From Odobenus rosmarus divergens (taxonomy: Eukaryota > Chordata > Mammalia > Carnivora > Odobenidae), in the NCBI RefSeq assembly GCF_000321225.1, contig NW_004450302.1, positions 4,648,948 to 4,712,947 of the forward strand: 64,000 bases of DNA, given 5' to 3'. Both the position numbers and the translations under genes were made by a program. Below are positions 46,290-58,199 of this stretch, piece after piece (positions within the stretch are counted from its first letter, which is position 1; every line of letters begins with the position of its first letter). The notes under the pieces are model-generated. The model was not told the origin of the DNA, did no database searches, and saw only the letters and a program-made list of their open reading frames with translations.

Positions 46290-46565
46290 CAATGCTTTAT
46301 TAAGATAAAATTGCACATACCATCCAATTCACCCATTAAAAGTATCCTATTCGATGGTTTTTAGTATATTCATAGATATGTGCAATCAACCCCGAAGTCA
46401 ATTTTTTTCATTGAGGTATAGTTAACACACAACGTTACATTTGTTTCCCAGAGTCCATTTTAAACCTCTTCATCACCTTAAAAAGAAACTCCATACCCTT
46501 TAGCTATCATCCCACATCCTGTTATTCCACTGCCCAGGCTAAAACCAACCCAATTTTTTTTTTTT
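46290..46565 (-). repeat. L1 LINE fragment, inverted
   Basis: 'aagataaaattgcacatacc', 'cattgaggtatagttaacac' and 'aaagaaactccataccctt' are inverted L1 3' UTR phrases. Confidence 0.75.
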
Positions 46566-46784
46566 TTAAATAGATGAACCTGGGGCTTCCTTGATGGGCT
46601 GGGCCAGATCTAGCATGCTGGAGCTCCACGCAAGAAATAAAAGCAGCTGGGTTCCAAAAGGCACATCAGTTTCTAGTTCACAGAGGCCAAAACTTTCCTG
46701 CTGCTTTCCATACTTACCTCCCAGTGTGTCTGCCCCCTCCAGCAGCAGCCTCTTTACTTTTCAGAAAATTCAGAAAATTTACTT

Positions 46785-46990
46785 TTAGGATGCTCCCAGT
46801 GCCAGAAACTATGCTAAGTGCTTTCATATGCGTTTTCTCTTGAAATTTTCCCAGCAACCCTGCCAAGTAGGCACTAGCCTAATTTCACAAAGGGTGAGAC
46901 CTGGAAACTCAGAGAGGTTCAGATTCTTACCCAAAGCCACACAGGTGGAATTAGAACCCAGATGTCTGGCTCCAAAGCCCACAATCATTC
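46785..46990 (-). repeat. MIR remnant, inverted
   Basis: 'actcagagaggttcagattc', 'ttacccaaagccacacaggt' and 'gaacccagatgtctggctcc' give an inverted MIR in consensus order. Confidence 0.75.
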
Positions 46991-47459
46991 CACTTTATCA
47001 AACAGTTTCTTCAGGTGCCTGCTTCTCCAGCCTTTCACCTGCACCTCGTCTCTCATACCTACACCATCTTTGATTCTCCCAGCAGGTGCCCAGTTTGGCC
47101 TGACCCAGGAGATAACAGCTTACTCTCCTGGCCAAGCCGGCTGCCCCCTGGGAATTTCTACACCTTCAACATCCAGCCCAAGGTGCCCTCTCCTAACCCT
47201 ACTGACTCCACGGCCCTTGTAACAGACCCGCCACACAGCACAGAGCACACTGCCCTGGTATCCAGCAGGTGCTGAATTAATATCTGTCGCCCGCTGTCTC
47301 TTACTGGTTTCTCTCTCTCCTGTCTTAAGCACCTGTACTGAGACCTGGTTTCATGCATCTAGATGTCCCCAGTGCCCAGCTCTGAGCCAGGCACGTAAAA
47401 TGTGAAGGAAGTGAGGGAAGGGACTAAGAATTCCTGGATGGGTCGAGGAACTCGCCCTC

Positions 47460-48020
47460 GGACAGGGTGAAAAAAGGACGGCGCCTCAGCCCACAACCCG
47501 GCCCCCGCCCCGCCCCTCCCTACCCCCCTCCCCGCGAGGGACCGACAGGCGGCTGCGGAGAGCGCGTCCGAGCCCAGCAGGTGGCGCCGCAGCAGCGAGG
47601 CCCTCGGGCCCAAGCGGCCCGTCCGGAGACGCGGCCGGCAGTCACGCAGCCCCTCTTCCTTCCGCCGGGACGGCCCAGCGGGCCCGGCTCCGCGCACTCC
47701 CGTGCGCCCCGGGCGCGTGTCGGCCGGATCTCCTGGCGCACCGGGCTGCTCCCCGCCGCACCGTGCGCCATGGCGCTCCCCGGGACCTGGGCCCGCGGCT
47801 GGGCGGCAGCGGCCAAAATTGCCCAGAGGCGCCGCCACGCGGAGGGCGCGAGAGGATCTTCGAGTCGTGCGCCCCCGAGCTCGCGCGCGGCGCTTTACGT
47901 GCACGTGAGTGGGGCGGGGGCGGGGCGCAGGGGCCCACGTGGCGTCTGGTCGCGCGGTGAAGCCACCTCCGTCTGTCCCGGCCCGCAGACGAGGTCTGGG
48001 ACGGGACGCGGTGCCCGGGC
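47460..48020 (+). promoter_or_regulatory. RSAD1: CpG-island promoter of RSAD1
   Basis: This CpG-dense block includes GC boxes (ccccgccccgcccctccc near 47502) upstream of RSAD1 exon 1 and extends into intron 1. No TATA box is seen. Confidence 0.7.
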
Positions 48021-51000
48021 AAGGAAATGACCTGGATCGGAGACCTGAAGTCGCTGGTGCTCACCAGTTCGGTGACCTTGACCGAGTGATTTCCTTCTGA
48101 GCCTCAGTTTTCTCCTAATGAAGTGGGCATAATATCCCGTCTCACCTGCCTTGGGGAGTTGTGTGGCTTAGATGGTGTAGCCGTTGTTGAGGACTTTGGG
48201 ATGGGGATGTGTGCTACGGAACCCTGCAAACGGCGAGGGCCGCTGGGGTCACCCCGCGCCCCGCTCATCCACCCTTGCCCCCCAGTGGCCGTACTGTGAG
48301 AAGCGCTGCAGTTACTGCAATTTCAACAAATACGTCCCCCGCGGCGTGGATGAGGCAGCCATGCGGAGCTGTCTGGTGACCGAGGCTCAGACTCTGCTGC
48401 GACTCAGCGGGGTGCGGAGGTCGGTACTGGGGCTGTAGGCGGGGTCTTGGAAGTTGTTTGGAGAGAGTAGCTAGGACCGGTGCAGGCGTCCCGGAGGGCT
48501 CCCCCAGGTCTCATCTTCTCCACCCTCTTTCCCCAGGGTGGAATCTGTGTTCTTTGGTGGGGGCACCCCCAGTCTGGCCAGTCCCAGCACTGTGGCTGCT
48601 GTCCTGGAGGCGGTGGACCAGGCAGCTCACTTGCCTGCAGACTCCGAAGTCACATTGGAGGCCAACCCCACTTCGCCCTCCGGCGCCAGGCTGGCAGCTT
48701 TTGGGGCTGCAGGGGTCAACAGGTTGTCCATCGGCCTCCAGGTAGCCCATCTCACCCACCGCATCCCAGGGCACCCAGACCTTCAGTGCTGTCTCTCCTC
48801 TGGTCACATTCATTAATTGGGCAAACATTTATTGAGCTCCTCTGGGTGTCAGGGCCCAGTAGGCACTGGAAAGTGTATGGAGACACTTGTGCTTAATTGC
48901 TGCTGTGTTAGCCCCCAGGCTTCATGAGGCTGGGATCATGCATGCCTTTTTTTATTTTTTAATCGCTGTATTCCAAGTGCCCACCATAGTGCATGGCACA
49001 GAGTAGACAGTCAAAAATTTTTGTTACATGATTGGAGACACAGGAAGAGGCAGACAGGTCATCAGATCATTGCAGCATGGTGAGGGCTGCCAATAAAGGG
49101 GTCCCAACAAAAGCCTTTCAGAGTACAGCCCGAAGGGCATCTCAGGCTGATGAAATCCTGGACACCTTCCTGGAGGAGGTGATCTTTGATGAGGCGGAGG
49201 ACTTCCACAGGAGAGGGTGTGGGAGGAAAAGACACAGGATATGGAAGAGTCTTGCACGTTCTGGGGAGCTATGAGTCATTCTGTCACTGGAGAGGCGGAA
49301 GGCAAGGCTGCAGTGTAGCGCCCAAAAGCCTTGAGAATCATACTAGGGAGTTTTTGGGGGGCACCTGGCTGGCTCTGTCAGTGAAGTGTGTGACTCTTGG
49401 TCTCAGGGCCCTGAGTTCGGGCCCCACAGTAGAGATTACTTAAATAAATAAATGAATAAGCTTTAAAAAAAAAAAAAGACTTTTTTTGTGGTAAGAACAG
49501 ATAACCTGAGATCAGTATACCCTCTTAACAAATTTTTTTAGTGTACAGTATGGTATTAATAACTATAAGCACAGTGTTGTACAGTAAGTCTCTGGAACTT
49601 ATTAAGAGATGTTTTAAAAACTGGCCTGTATTCTTCAAAAATGTCATGTCATGAAAGACAAAGGCTGAGTATCTAGACTCAGAGAGAGGAAAGGAACGAC
49701 GAGAGCTGACTGCAATGTGTGACCCAGTTGGATCCTGGATTCGGGTGGCAAGGGGAAGTTACTACAGTGAACATTATTGGGACAACTTTGAATATGACTC
49801 TGTATTAGATAATGGTGTCGTGTCAGTGTTACATTTCCTGAACTCTATAATTGGATTGTGGTTATGTAAGAGATTGTCCTTGTTCTTAGGAAATGTGCAC
49901 TTTAGTATTTAGGGGTACAGGGGTATGGTGTTTAAGTTAATTACGTTAAAGCAACCACATTGCAAGTGCTCACTAGCGTGCGGTCAGTGGCTAGCATATT
50001 CTACTAAAATGTTCTGTGTCTGCAGTGACCAGTACAGTAGCTACTGACCACATGTCAGTTAACGCTTGGAATATGATTATTGAAATTTAACTAACTTTAA
50101 ATAGCCACATGTGGTTAGTGTCTACTGTATCGGACAGTGCAGATAGAGGACATCTCTGTCATCCCAGAAAGTTCTTTTGGTCAGTGCTGGCCTATAACTT
50201 ACTGCCAAATGATTCAACACTGTAATCACATACGTGTATATTTAGAGACAAAGCAAATGTGGCAAAATGTTATTCGGTGAATCTAAATGAAGGTGTTTAT
50301 TGTACTCTTCTTTCAATTTTTGTAGAGGTTTAAAGTATTTTTCAAAAAGGAAAACTTAAAAACACTCTCGGCTTTGGAGTCAAGACAGTCCTAAATTCCA
50401 GGTCTGACTTTGTATGACGTTGGGCAAGTTACTTGGCATTTCTTTTTTTTTTTTTTTAAGACTTTATTTATTTGAGAGAGAGCACAAGCAAGAGAGCATG
50501 AGTGGAGGGGGTGAAGGGGTGGATCCCAGGACCCTGGGACCATGACCTGAGCCCAAGGCAGACGCTTAACCGACTGAGCCACCCAGGTGCCCCATTTAAC
50601 ACTTCTAAACCTTAGTTATCTTATCTATAAAATAGAGCTAATGTCAGAGGATTATAAGGATACATTACACGTTGTTTAAAAATGCTTTGCGCAGGGGCGC
50701 CTGGGTGGCTCAGTCGGTTAAGCGTCTGCCTTCAGCTCAGGTCATGATCCCAGGGTCCTGGGATCGAGCCCCGCATCGGGCTCCCTGCTCAGCGGGAAGC
50801 CTGCTGCTCCCTCTCCCACTCCCCCTGCTTGTGTTCCCTCTCTCGCTGTGTCTCTCTCTCTCAAATAAATAAATAAAATCTTAAAAAAAAAAAAAATGCT
50901 TTGCGCACAGTGAGCCATAACCCTTGGTCATGGCTTGTTCCAGCTCCCTGCCGTGTCCTGTGTACCTGTCCTCAGGAAGGTCGGTCACATGTTCCTGTCT

Positions 51001-53266
51001 GCCTCTGAGCTGGCCTCCGTGCTTACACCTGACCCTCTCTCCTCAGTCCCTGGATGACACCGAGCTCCAGCTGCTGGGGCGGACACACTCGGCCAGAGAT
51101 GCTCTCCAGACACTGGCAGAGGCGCGGCGCCTCTTCCCCGGCCGCGTGTCTGTGGACCTGATGCTGGGGCTGCCAGCCCAGCAGGTGGGGCCGTGGCTCG
51201 GGCAGCTGCGGATGCTGCTGGGCTGCTGTGACGACCACCTCTCCCTCTACCAGCTGACCCTGGAGCGGGGCACCGCACTCTTCACCCAGGTGCAGCGGGG
51301 CACCCTTCCTGCCCCTGACCCCGAGCTCGCTGCTGAGATGTACCAGGAGGGACGGGCCGTGCTCCGGGAGGCCGGCTTCCGCCAGTATGAGGTCTCCAAC
51401 TTCGCCCGGAATGTAAGTCCTGGGGCCCACGGCTGAAGTTGGGGAACAGGCAGGCTAAGCTGGGACTGGAGAACTGTGGCCCTCTGGGGAAGGGGGTTTC
51501 TGCTGGCTGCTCTCGAGGCCTGAGCTAGGATCTTCTAACCAGGGGCAGAAACTGGCCCACCTTCTTCACTCTGAACGGGCTATTCCCTCCCTCCCCGCAG
51601 GGGGCGCTCAGTACCCACAATTGGACTTACTGGCAGTGCGGTCAGTACGTTGGCATTGGGCCTGGTGAGTCCTCTGTGAACCGAAGAAGGGATGACTCAG
51701 GAGCAGAATGTCACGGCTGTGTGATCTTGGGCCACTTGTTAACCCCGCCAAGCCTCTGTTTCCTTCTGCATAAAGTGCAGCAACAAATAATACCTACTTT
51801 GTGTAGCTGTTCAATATATATTTTGAGATGCTGGGTATAGCGCCTGGCACCATGGTTCTCAATTGTTAACGTGTACCAGAATTACCTGGAGGGCTTGTTA
51901 AAATGCAGATCACTGGGCCCTGCGTCCAGAATTTCTGACTGGACGGGCTTGGATGGTGTAGGGCCCAAGGATTTACATTTCTAGCATATTAGATGCTATT
52001 TGTCCAGGGACCACATTTTGAGAGCCACTGATTCAACATCTGGCGAGCACCCAGCATTCGCTGCTACTGAAGTGGGGGTGGTGCTTGATGTTGCCAGGGG
52101 CCCACGGGCGATTTGTGCCCCAGGGGGCTGGGGGCCACACCCGGGAGGCTCGGATCCAGACCCTGGAGCCGGACAACTGGATGAAAGAGGTGATGCTGTT
52201 TGGGCACGGCACCCGGAGGCGCGTCCCCCTGGGCCAGCTGGAGCTGTGAGCATCTGAGGGGGACCTGCACCCCCAGAGCCCTCCCCACGTGCGCACCTTT
52301 GCTTCCTGCCTTGCCCTGCCCCCTCCCTCCCCATCCTGCATGTCCTTATATGTGTGTTAAGAACGGGGGGGGGGAGGCCCAGCTCTCTCCAGGACACCCT
52401 GATGGTTGTTCTCTCAGGCTAGAGGAAGTTTTGGCCATGGGGCTACGTACAGACGTGGGGATCACTCACCAGGTAAGGGGGGCTGGGGGGCGCTGTGGCA
52501 CACCACTTCCTTCTCCTAAGTCCTGCAGAGTCACTCTCCCTTCTGTGCATGCACATGGGCACACACACCTAGTTCTCTGGGGCGGGTAACTGGAGATTGG
52601 CCTTGGCCCAGCCAAGGCCTGATGGGCAGAAACAGTGGGCAGGGTGGGGCTGTGGTGAGGACCCTGGAATAGGGCCACACTAGAGCCCGCCCACCCCCAC
52701 CCCCACCCCCGGCTCTAGATGTGCATGAGTCATTGAGGAGATCCCTGTGCAGGCCGGACTCTCCCTTGCCCTTACCACACCCACAGACATGGGATCAGAG
52801 TAGCCTGGCCAGCTACCCACCATGGTCTCTGCACCCCTCACCCTTCTGGTTTCCCAGCACTGGCAGCAGTTTGAGCCCCAGCTGAGCCTCCGGGACGTGT
52901 TTGGAGCAAGCCAGGAGGTGAAGGCACTGCTGGCTCAGGGCCTGTTGCTGCTGGATCACAGGTGTGTTGGGGGGAGGGGGGGCTCATGCCAGGAGGCCCA
53001 GGGAGCCCTGACTACAGATCCACAGGCCCAGGAGGGAAAAGGACCGACGAGGAGGTGCCGGTGGGTGCTGGATGCTTTGTATTGCTGGAAGGCGAGGATT
53101 GAAATTGGTAAGACCAGGCGGTCATGCCCAGGCCTCTTGGTTTTCCAGGGGTCTTCGGTGTTCCTGGGAGGGTCTGGCTGTGCTGGACTCTCTGTTGCTG
53201 ACCCTCCTGCCTCGACTCCAAGAGGCCTGGCAGCAGAGAACCCCCTCCCCTGTGCAAGGAGGATGA
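47770..53266 (+). CDS. RSAD1: RSAD1, radical SAM domain-containing protein 1, mitochondrial HemW-like heme chaperone (9 coding exons)
   Basis: RSAD1 is the animal homologue of HemW, a radical-SAM-fold protein that binds heme and is thought to act as a heme chaperone in mitochondria. Despite its ancestry it is not the coproporphyrinogen oxidase HemN. Coding exons: 47770-47904, 48286-48419, 48537-48741, 51047-51412, 51601-51664, 52098-52245, 52418-52472, 52858-52961, 53149-53266. They join in frame to 442 residues, the length I remember for human. The N-terminus ([22 protein letters not shown]) is Arg-rich and presequence-like. The [4Fe-4S] motif CEKRCSYC (Cys49, 53, 56) straddles no junction. 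GGGTPSL (from residue 97) is the SAM-binding part, LEANPT and VNRLSIGLQ follow, and the C-terminal HemW domain is in exons 6-9. The ATG lies in a CpG island with gccATGg context. The exon 6 acceptor is weak and close to a MER5A-like element. Confidence 0.97.
48040..48180 (+). repeat. MIR remnant in RSAD1 intron 1
   Basis: 'ggtgaccttgaccgagtgat', 'cttctgagcctcagttttct' and 'aatgaagtgggcataatatc' follow MIR order. Confidence 0.7.
49356..49479 (+). mobile_element. SINEC of the short type
   Basis: 'ggcacctggctggctctgtc' and 'gaagtgtgtgactcttggtc' are followed by 'gattacttaaataaataaat' and a poly(A). Confidence 0.85.
49950..50195 (+). repeat. hAT-type DNA transposon remnant
   Basis: 'gtagctactgaccacatgtc' ... 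'atagccacatgtggttagtg' ... 'tactgtatcggacagtgcag' is the same kind of hAT-related repeat as at 19620-19985. I do not know the family name. Confidence 0.5.
50441..50594 (-). mobile_element. SINEC, inverted, inside a MIR
   Basis: A T run and aagactttatttatttgaga begin it, gagccacccaggtgcccc ends it, and part of the body is missing. Confidence 0.88.
50695..50894 (+). mobile_element. SINEC, full length, exact target duplication
   Basis: The 12-bp sequence atgctttgcgca flanks it perfectly. It is the least decayed copy in the window, close to what I remember of the arctoid consensus, so it is probably the youngest. It lies about 150 bp before RSAD1 exon 4. Confidence 0.94.
51705..51855 (+). repeat. 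MIR remnant in RSAD1 intron 5
   Basis: 'ggctgtgtgatcttgggcca', 'cttgttaaccccgccaagcc' and 'tctgtttccttctgcataaa' follow MIR order. Confidence 0.75.
51856..52035 (+). mobile_element. hAT-Charlie MITE (MER5A-like) just upstream of RSAD1 exon 6
   Basis: 'ggttctcaattgttaacgtg', 'agaattacctggagggcttg' and 'gatttacatttctagcatat' lead to the inverted end 'accacattttgagagccact'. The short inverted termini (ggttctca / tgagagcc) fit. It ends about 60 bp before the exon 6 acceptor. Confidence 0.75.
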
Positions 53267-54014
53267 CCAGACGCTCCTGTGTCCCAGGACCATGCCAGGT
53301 GGGCTTCGGGGGCGGGACTGAGGCTTTCCACTGGCAGGTGCCATCTCAGCACCAGTCACTGCCCAGCCTTGGCATCCTCAGGGGCATGGCAACAGTGAGG
53401 TGCATGCGAGGACATTTCTGGTTTGGGAACTTGCATCAGGGCCACCCACCACCACCAGAGAAGGAGTAATGGTTTCTGCAAGTGCCTCTCGTTAGTGGGC
53501 TCTAAAGCAAATCCTGGCTGGCAAGAGATTCTGAGAACTCTAGCGCTCAGGCTTCTAGCCCCTATGACATAGGGCAGGGACAGAGAGAGCCTGACGTGTG
53601 CTGGTGGACCTGTGCCTCCATCCAGTGCAGTGGCCTGCAGGACTCTGAGGACCATGGGAAGGATCAGAGCACTCTTTCTCTTTGGGCAACCAGGTTATGT
53701 CTGGGGTGCTAGAGCCTCATAGACCTTCCTGCGTCCCCTGCTCCCCTCCCCTCTACAGCCCTTGCCTCGAGAGAATGAAGGTGGGGGGAGCTAAGCAGGG
53801 AAAGGGGAGGGGAGAAGAATTCAGGAAACACCCAGAGCCTGGTAATTTTCCTCTGGCCTTTTACCTACAGAAGCATTTGCCTGGTTTTATTTAAACAGTC
53901 TAACAAACCCAGTGAGCCCGCCTTGACCTTGGTCTTCTCTTTTGTCCAGCCTCCTTCCCTGGAGGGTAGAATCCTGATTTGGGGACTCGAGCCTTAGTGT
54001 AGGGCTGAGGGCTC

Positions 54015-54570
54015 CTTCCCCCACTGTACATTCCATTTTGAAAAATTTCAAGCCTACGGAAAAGTTAAAAGCATAGTTCAATGTAAAGCACATAGCCTTC
54101 GCCGCAGGGTGTTTGTGCATCTGGAAAGAGCAAGTATTTGTAATGTCACCAAGGACATCTTCGACCTGTAAAAAAAAAGAAAGTAGCCATGTTTCCAGAC
54201 TTTGTGCTCAGCCTGTAGAGTTACTGATTGCTAAATTTTGGCCACATTTACTTTGCCTTTGAATAGCTAGCTAGCTCGCTTTCTTTCTTTTTCTTTGCTG
54301 CACCATTTGAAAGAAAGGTGTAGACATCAAACATTTTAGCTTGTATCTCCTAAGAAAAAGAACATTCTCCTATATAGCCACGGCACTGCTGTCAACCTGA
54401 GAAAGGGTACTTTCATGCAGTAGTGTGCAGTCCTTTCTCAAATTTCCCCAAATGTCTCCAAAACACCATGAAGTTCCTTGGCTGGGGGCGGGGGAGGGGG
54501 GCAGGGACACAGGCGCCAGTGATGTTTTATGCTTTACTTTTGGCTATTACATCTGTTTGGTCTTTTTTTA
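54015..54570 (+). repeat. L1-like 3' segment, diverged
   Basis: 'ttgaaaaatttcaagcctac', 'tggccacatttactttgcct', 'cattttagcttgtatctcct' and 'agaacattctcctatatagc' match an old L1 3' UTR phrase set. Confidence 0.55.
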
Positions 54571-55048
54571 AAAACCCTCTTTTCTTTTTTTGTTTATTTT
54601 TATGACAGTAGATTTTTCAGAGTCAAGGCCACTTGTCTTACAGAATGTCCCATATTCTGGGTATATCTGTTTGCTAATGATTGGGTTTAGGTAAAATATT
54701 TTTGGCAAGAGTACATATAGATATCATGTAGCTCAAGGTACATAATGCCAGGTCAGGCCCCTCTCACTTGACTAAGGGGGTGGGTGCCCAGCCTGCCCAT
54801 CATACAAGTACATTTTTTCTTGGAGATGAATAGATTATCAGTAGGGGTGATACCTTGAGAACAAACGAATGCCCTGTTCCCTGACAGTCATTGCTGCAGT
54901 GATGTTAGCATTCACTGCTGATCCTTGCCGAAATCAGTGACTACATTGGGAGGTGCAGAATGTTCATTCCTGACTCTTAACATCCTGTCTACGTTTGTAA
55001 CTGGCGTTCATCCATAAAAAAAAGAGCTTTCCCTTTTTTTTTTAACTT

Positions 55049-55244
55049 TTTTTTTTTTTAAAGATTTTATTTATTTATTTGAGAGAGAGAGAGAATGAGA
55101 GATAGCACAAGAGGGAAGAGGGTCAGAGGGAGAAGCAGACTCCCCGCCGAGCAGGGAGCCCGATGTGGGACTCGATCCCAGGACTCCAGGATCATGACCC
55201 GAGCCGAAGGCAGTCGCTTAACCAACTGAGCCACCCAGGCGCCC
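55049..55244 (-). mobile_element. SINEC, inverted
   Basis: It is a complete copy from aaagattttatttatttatt to gagccacccaggcgccc. Confidence 0.92.
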
Positions 55245-55274
55245 TTTTTAAACTTTTTTTTACTATTGTTTATA

Positions 55275-55478
55275 AAGATTTTTATTCATTTATTCGACCG
55301 AGAGAGAGAGAGAGAGAGAGAGAGCACAAGGAGAGGGGGCGGCAGGCAGAGGGAGAAGAGAAGCAGGCTCCCGGCTGAGCAGGGAGGGAGCCTGATGCGG
55401 GGCTCGATCCTAGGACCCCGGGATCATGACCTGAGCCCAAGGCAGACACTTAACTGACTGAGCCACCCAGGCGCCCCC
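55275..55478 (-). mobile_element. SINEC, inverted, next to the preceding copy
   Basis: It runs from aaagatttttattcatttat, with a (ga)n run of about 20 bases, to gagccacccaggcgcccc. The two copies are about 30 bp apart in the same orientation. Confidence 0.9.
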
Positions 55479-56354
55479 CCTTTGTTTTTTAAAGGGCTGA
55501 AACCCTTAACCTAGAAATTGTATGCAGGGTGTGTGTGTATGTGAGAGAGACAGATGGGTGAGGGAGAGAGAAAAGAAAGGGGCATTTTCCTGTGCAGAGG
55601 TTCTGTAACTTTCGTGCCTTATCGTATCAAAGGGTCCTGTGATGTCAAAAGTAATTTAGTTCTGGGGCTCATCCGGGCATGCTAATAAGCTCAGCCTCTG
55701 GCTGGGTGACTCAAGATGGGGTTCCCTCCACCCCGCAGATACGGGAGCCCGTGCGGTCCCTGGGTGCCTAATGGGTGTATCGGTCCTTCTTTGACCTTGT
55801 GGTAACATGGTTACTGTCACTACCTGTCCTTCAGTCGTGAAATATTCAACAAGCAACAAGCACTAATGGTGTGCTCGGCTTGGCGCAGGGCATATGCAGA
55901 GATGAATGAGACCCATCCCAGCCCTGGAACTCACTGCCATATTGATAGATGTGTCAAGAGATAAACTCCAAGGTTATCGGTAAAGGTGGGTGGGCCGGCT
56001 AAGGAAGCGGAAGCCAGCAGCGGCCGCATATGTGGTTCTGAAGGGCTGGGAGCTGGGAAGGGCGTATATGGTTTTTTCCTGCCCCCTCTGGCCCTGGGGC
56101 TGCTGGAAGGGTGAGCTGTGCTACTGGGGGTGGGGAGCCTTTCTTCCCGAGCCTTCCCCTGATCTTGATATTCAAGAAGTGAGCACGGGGCCAGGGCAGG
56201 TGCAGCATCAGATAACCTAGGTGCGCTCGGGTTTCTCCCAGCTGCCGGGGCTCGTGCCACCCGAGATGTCTGGGCCCTCCCTGCTGGGGCACCTCCCGAG
56301 GCCGGCACAGAGGGCTTGGACAGGAGCCAGAGCCCAGTGCAGGCAGCACGGATC

Positions 56355-56462
56355 ACCTTCTGTGATTCAGCCTCGTCCCACCCTCAGCAACTGAATCAGA
56401 ATCTCTGGGAGGTGGAGCCCAGGCGGCTAGCTTTAAAAATGCTTCCTAAGCAGCTCTAATGA
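56355..56462. repeat. MER5A-like hAT fragment
   Basis: 'caactgaatcagaatctctg' and 'ggaggtggagcccaggcggc' followed by 'ttaaaaatgcttcctaagca' resembles the MER5A middle part. Confidence 0.5.
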
Positions 56463-56871
56463 GCAGGCCAGTGCGGGAAGCCCTGACATCTGCCTTCCAT
56501 CCTGAGGGGCTGAGGTCAGGAGGACCAAGGGGGGCAGGGCTCCTTTTCGACAGGACACAGTGGAGTGGGGCCCCTCCCACTGAGTCCTGGGCCTTCCGTG
56601 GCTCATTCATCAGAGGGGTTCTTCTCACTTGGGAGGTTTTGGTTGTCATCTTTTCACCCGCCCTGCTGAAAGCACGGGAACACAAAAGGGGACAAGAAGC
56701 CACTTTGGAGACAAAGTGATGAGAGGAGCTGGGGAAATGGAATATGTGAGTGTGTGCTTACAACACGAAGGACCAAGCCTTCCACGTGCAAGAACATTAC
56801 AGTTTTAAGCCTTAAACTGAGTCGTCCCCATCCCCACCAGGTAGTGTGAAGTAGGCAGGACAGCTATTTTA

Positions 56872-56990
56872 TTTTATTTTATTATTACAATTTTTTTTTA
56901 AGTAGGCTCTACACCCAACATGGGGCTCAACCTCGAGACCCCAACATCGAGAGCCACATGCTCTGCTGACTGGGCCAGCCAGGTGCCCCT
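56872..56990 (-). mobile_element. SINEC of the short type, inverted
   Basis: A T-rich tail (with ttttatttta units) and 'agtaggctctacacccaaca' lead to 'gggccagccaggtgcccc'. The flanking cagctatttt copies mark the target duplication. Confidence 0.87.
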
Positions 56991-57120
56991 GGGGCAGCTA
57001 TTTTAATTTCCATTTTACACTCGGGGCCATTGAGATTCTTGACTCAAGTCATATGAGGAGTGAGTAGCACACCTGGTGTGATGCTTCTGGACATCCAGAA
57101 CTTTCTGTTACATCGTCATT

Positions 57121-57328
57121 TTTTTTTTTTAATTTTTTTTAAAGATTTTATTTATTTATTTGAGAGACAGAGAATGAGAGACAGAGAGCACGAGAGGGAA
57201 GAGGGTCAGAGGGAGAAGCAGACTCCCTGCCGAGCAGGGAGCCCGATGCGGGACTCGATCCCGGGACTCCAGGATCATGACCTGAGCCGAAGGCAGTCGC
57301 CCAACCAACTGAGCCACCCAGGCGCCCC
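57121..57328 (-). mobile_element. SINEC, inverted
   Basis: It is complete. The sequence catcgtcattt is repeated on both sides. Confidence 0.93.
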
Positions 57329-57557
57329 TGCATCGTCATTTTATAACAGGTCAGTTAACCTGTCTCTTAAATTAGGCAGATTTCTGACTACTTTCTGGCC
57401 TCTCTCCCTCAGGCTTGCAGCTGCTGTGTCTGCCCAGTGCCAGGTAGTTGGACTTGGTATCTCCGTTTTCCCTCCCAAAGAGGCTCCAGCAGTGAGGCCA
57501 TCCACTTCCTGGGACAGGACTACATGCTGCAAAGAAAAGGACTTGAAATAATAGGAT

Positions 57558-57912
57558 TGCTATAGAATCAGTGTTTGTGGCCCCCACCCCCAAGAATTCA
57601 TACCTGGAAACTGAATCCCCAAGGTGATGGTATTAGGAGGTAGGACCTTTGGGCGGTGACTAGGTCATGGGGGTGGAGCCTTAGTGCCTTTCTAAAAGAG
57701 GCCCCAGAGGACCCCTGGCCCCTTCCACCACATGAGGACATGGAGAGAAGATGGACGTCTGCAAACCAGGAAGTGGACCCTCAGCAGACCCCAGATCTGC
57801 CAGCACCTTGATCTTGGACTTCCCCGCCTCCAGAACTGAGAAGTAAATGGTTATTGTTTAAGCCACCCAGTCTATGGTGTTTTTGTTACAGCAGCCCAAA
57901 CGGACTAAGACA
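57558..57912 (+). mobile_element. Solo LTR of MaLR (ERVL-MaLR) type
   Basis: It begins TG (tgctatagaatcagtgtttg) and ends CA (cggactaagaca) over 355 bp. It contains 'aaggtgatggtattaggagg', 'gaccccagatctgccagcac', 'cgcctccagaactgagaagt' and 'agccacccagtctatggtgt', the text of an old MaLR LTR. No internal part and no clear target duplication remain. The subfamily is not assigned. Confidence 0.75.
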
Positions 57913-58199
57913 AGGGGGAAATAACCTGCCTGGTAGATTGCGTTAATTGTTCGAAATGTCTACTGGCCCTCCTCGAGTGCCCCTCCCTGAGCACCCTTGG
58001 GAGAGGATATGCCTGCCCTGCTGGACCTGGGCAGGGCCATGACCGTGGCCTGGCGTGGTCTGTAAGAGCCCACGGGTGGGCCATTGTCTCCTCCCTCAGC
58101 CACAGAGGCCTGACATGTTCAGATAGAGACAGACTGTCAGTTTGGGGCCCGGAGTGAAGATGGGGGCAGAGGAGCGGCTGACCCCAACAGACGAGCAGG

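Larger units (their letters stand above)
45757..47460. other. Intergenic region between ACSF2 and RSAD1
   Basis: It contains the ACSF2 3' UTR, a MIR piece near 45950-46015, a SINEC, an inverted L1 fragment and a second MIR. The remaining unique part up to the RSAD1 CpG island shows no gene. Confidence 0.65.
50360..50940 (+). repeat. MIR remnant split by two SINECs
   Basis: 'gctttggagtcaagacagtc' and 'ttgggcaagttacttggcat' lie left of the first SINEC. 'aaccttagttatcttatcta' and 'taaaatagagctaatgtcag' lie between the two, and the rest follows the second. Confidence 0.65.
48742..51046 (+). other. RSAD1: RSAD1 intron 3 (2.3 kb)
   Basis: This intron holds L2/MIR pieces (48810-49020), one short SINEC, an hAT-like remnant and a MIR split by two SINECs. 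I see no other gene. Confidence 0.75.

Noticed and set aside
50695..50780. tRNA-like sequence at the heads of SINECs as possible tRNA genes
   Set aside because: The tRNA-Lys resemblance belongs to the SINE promoter region. The A-rich tails and target duplications show that these are retroposons, and no free-standing tRNA gene was seen.
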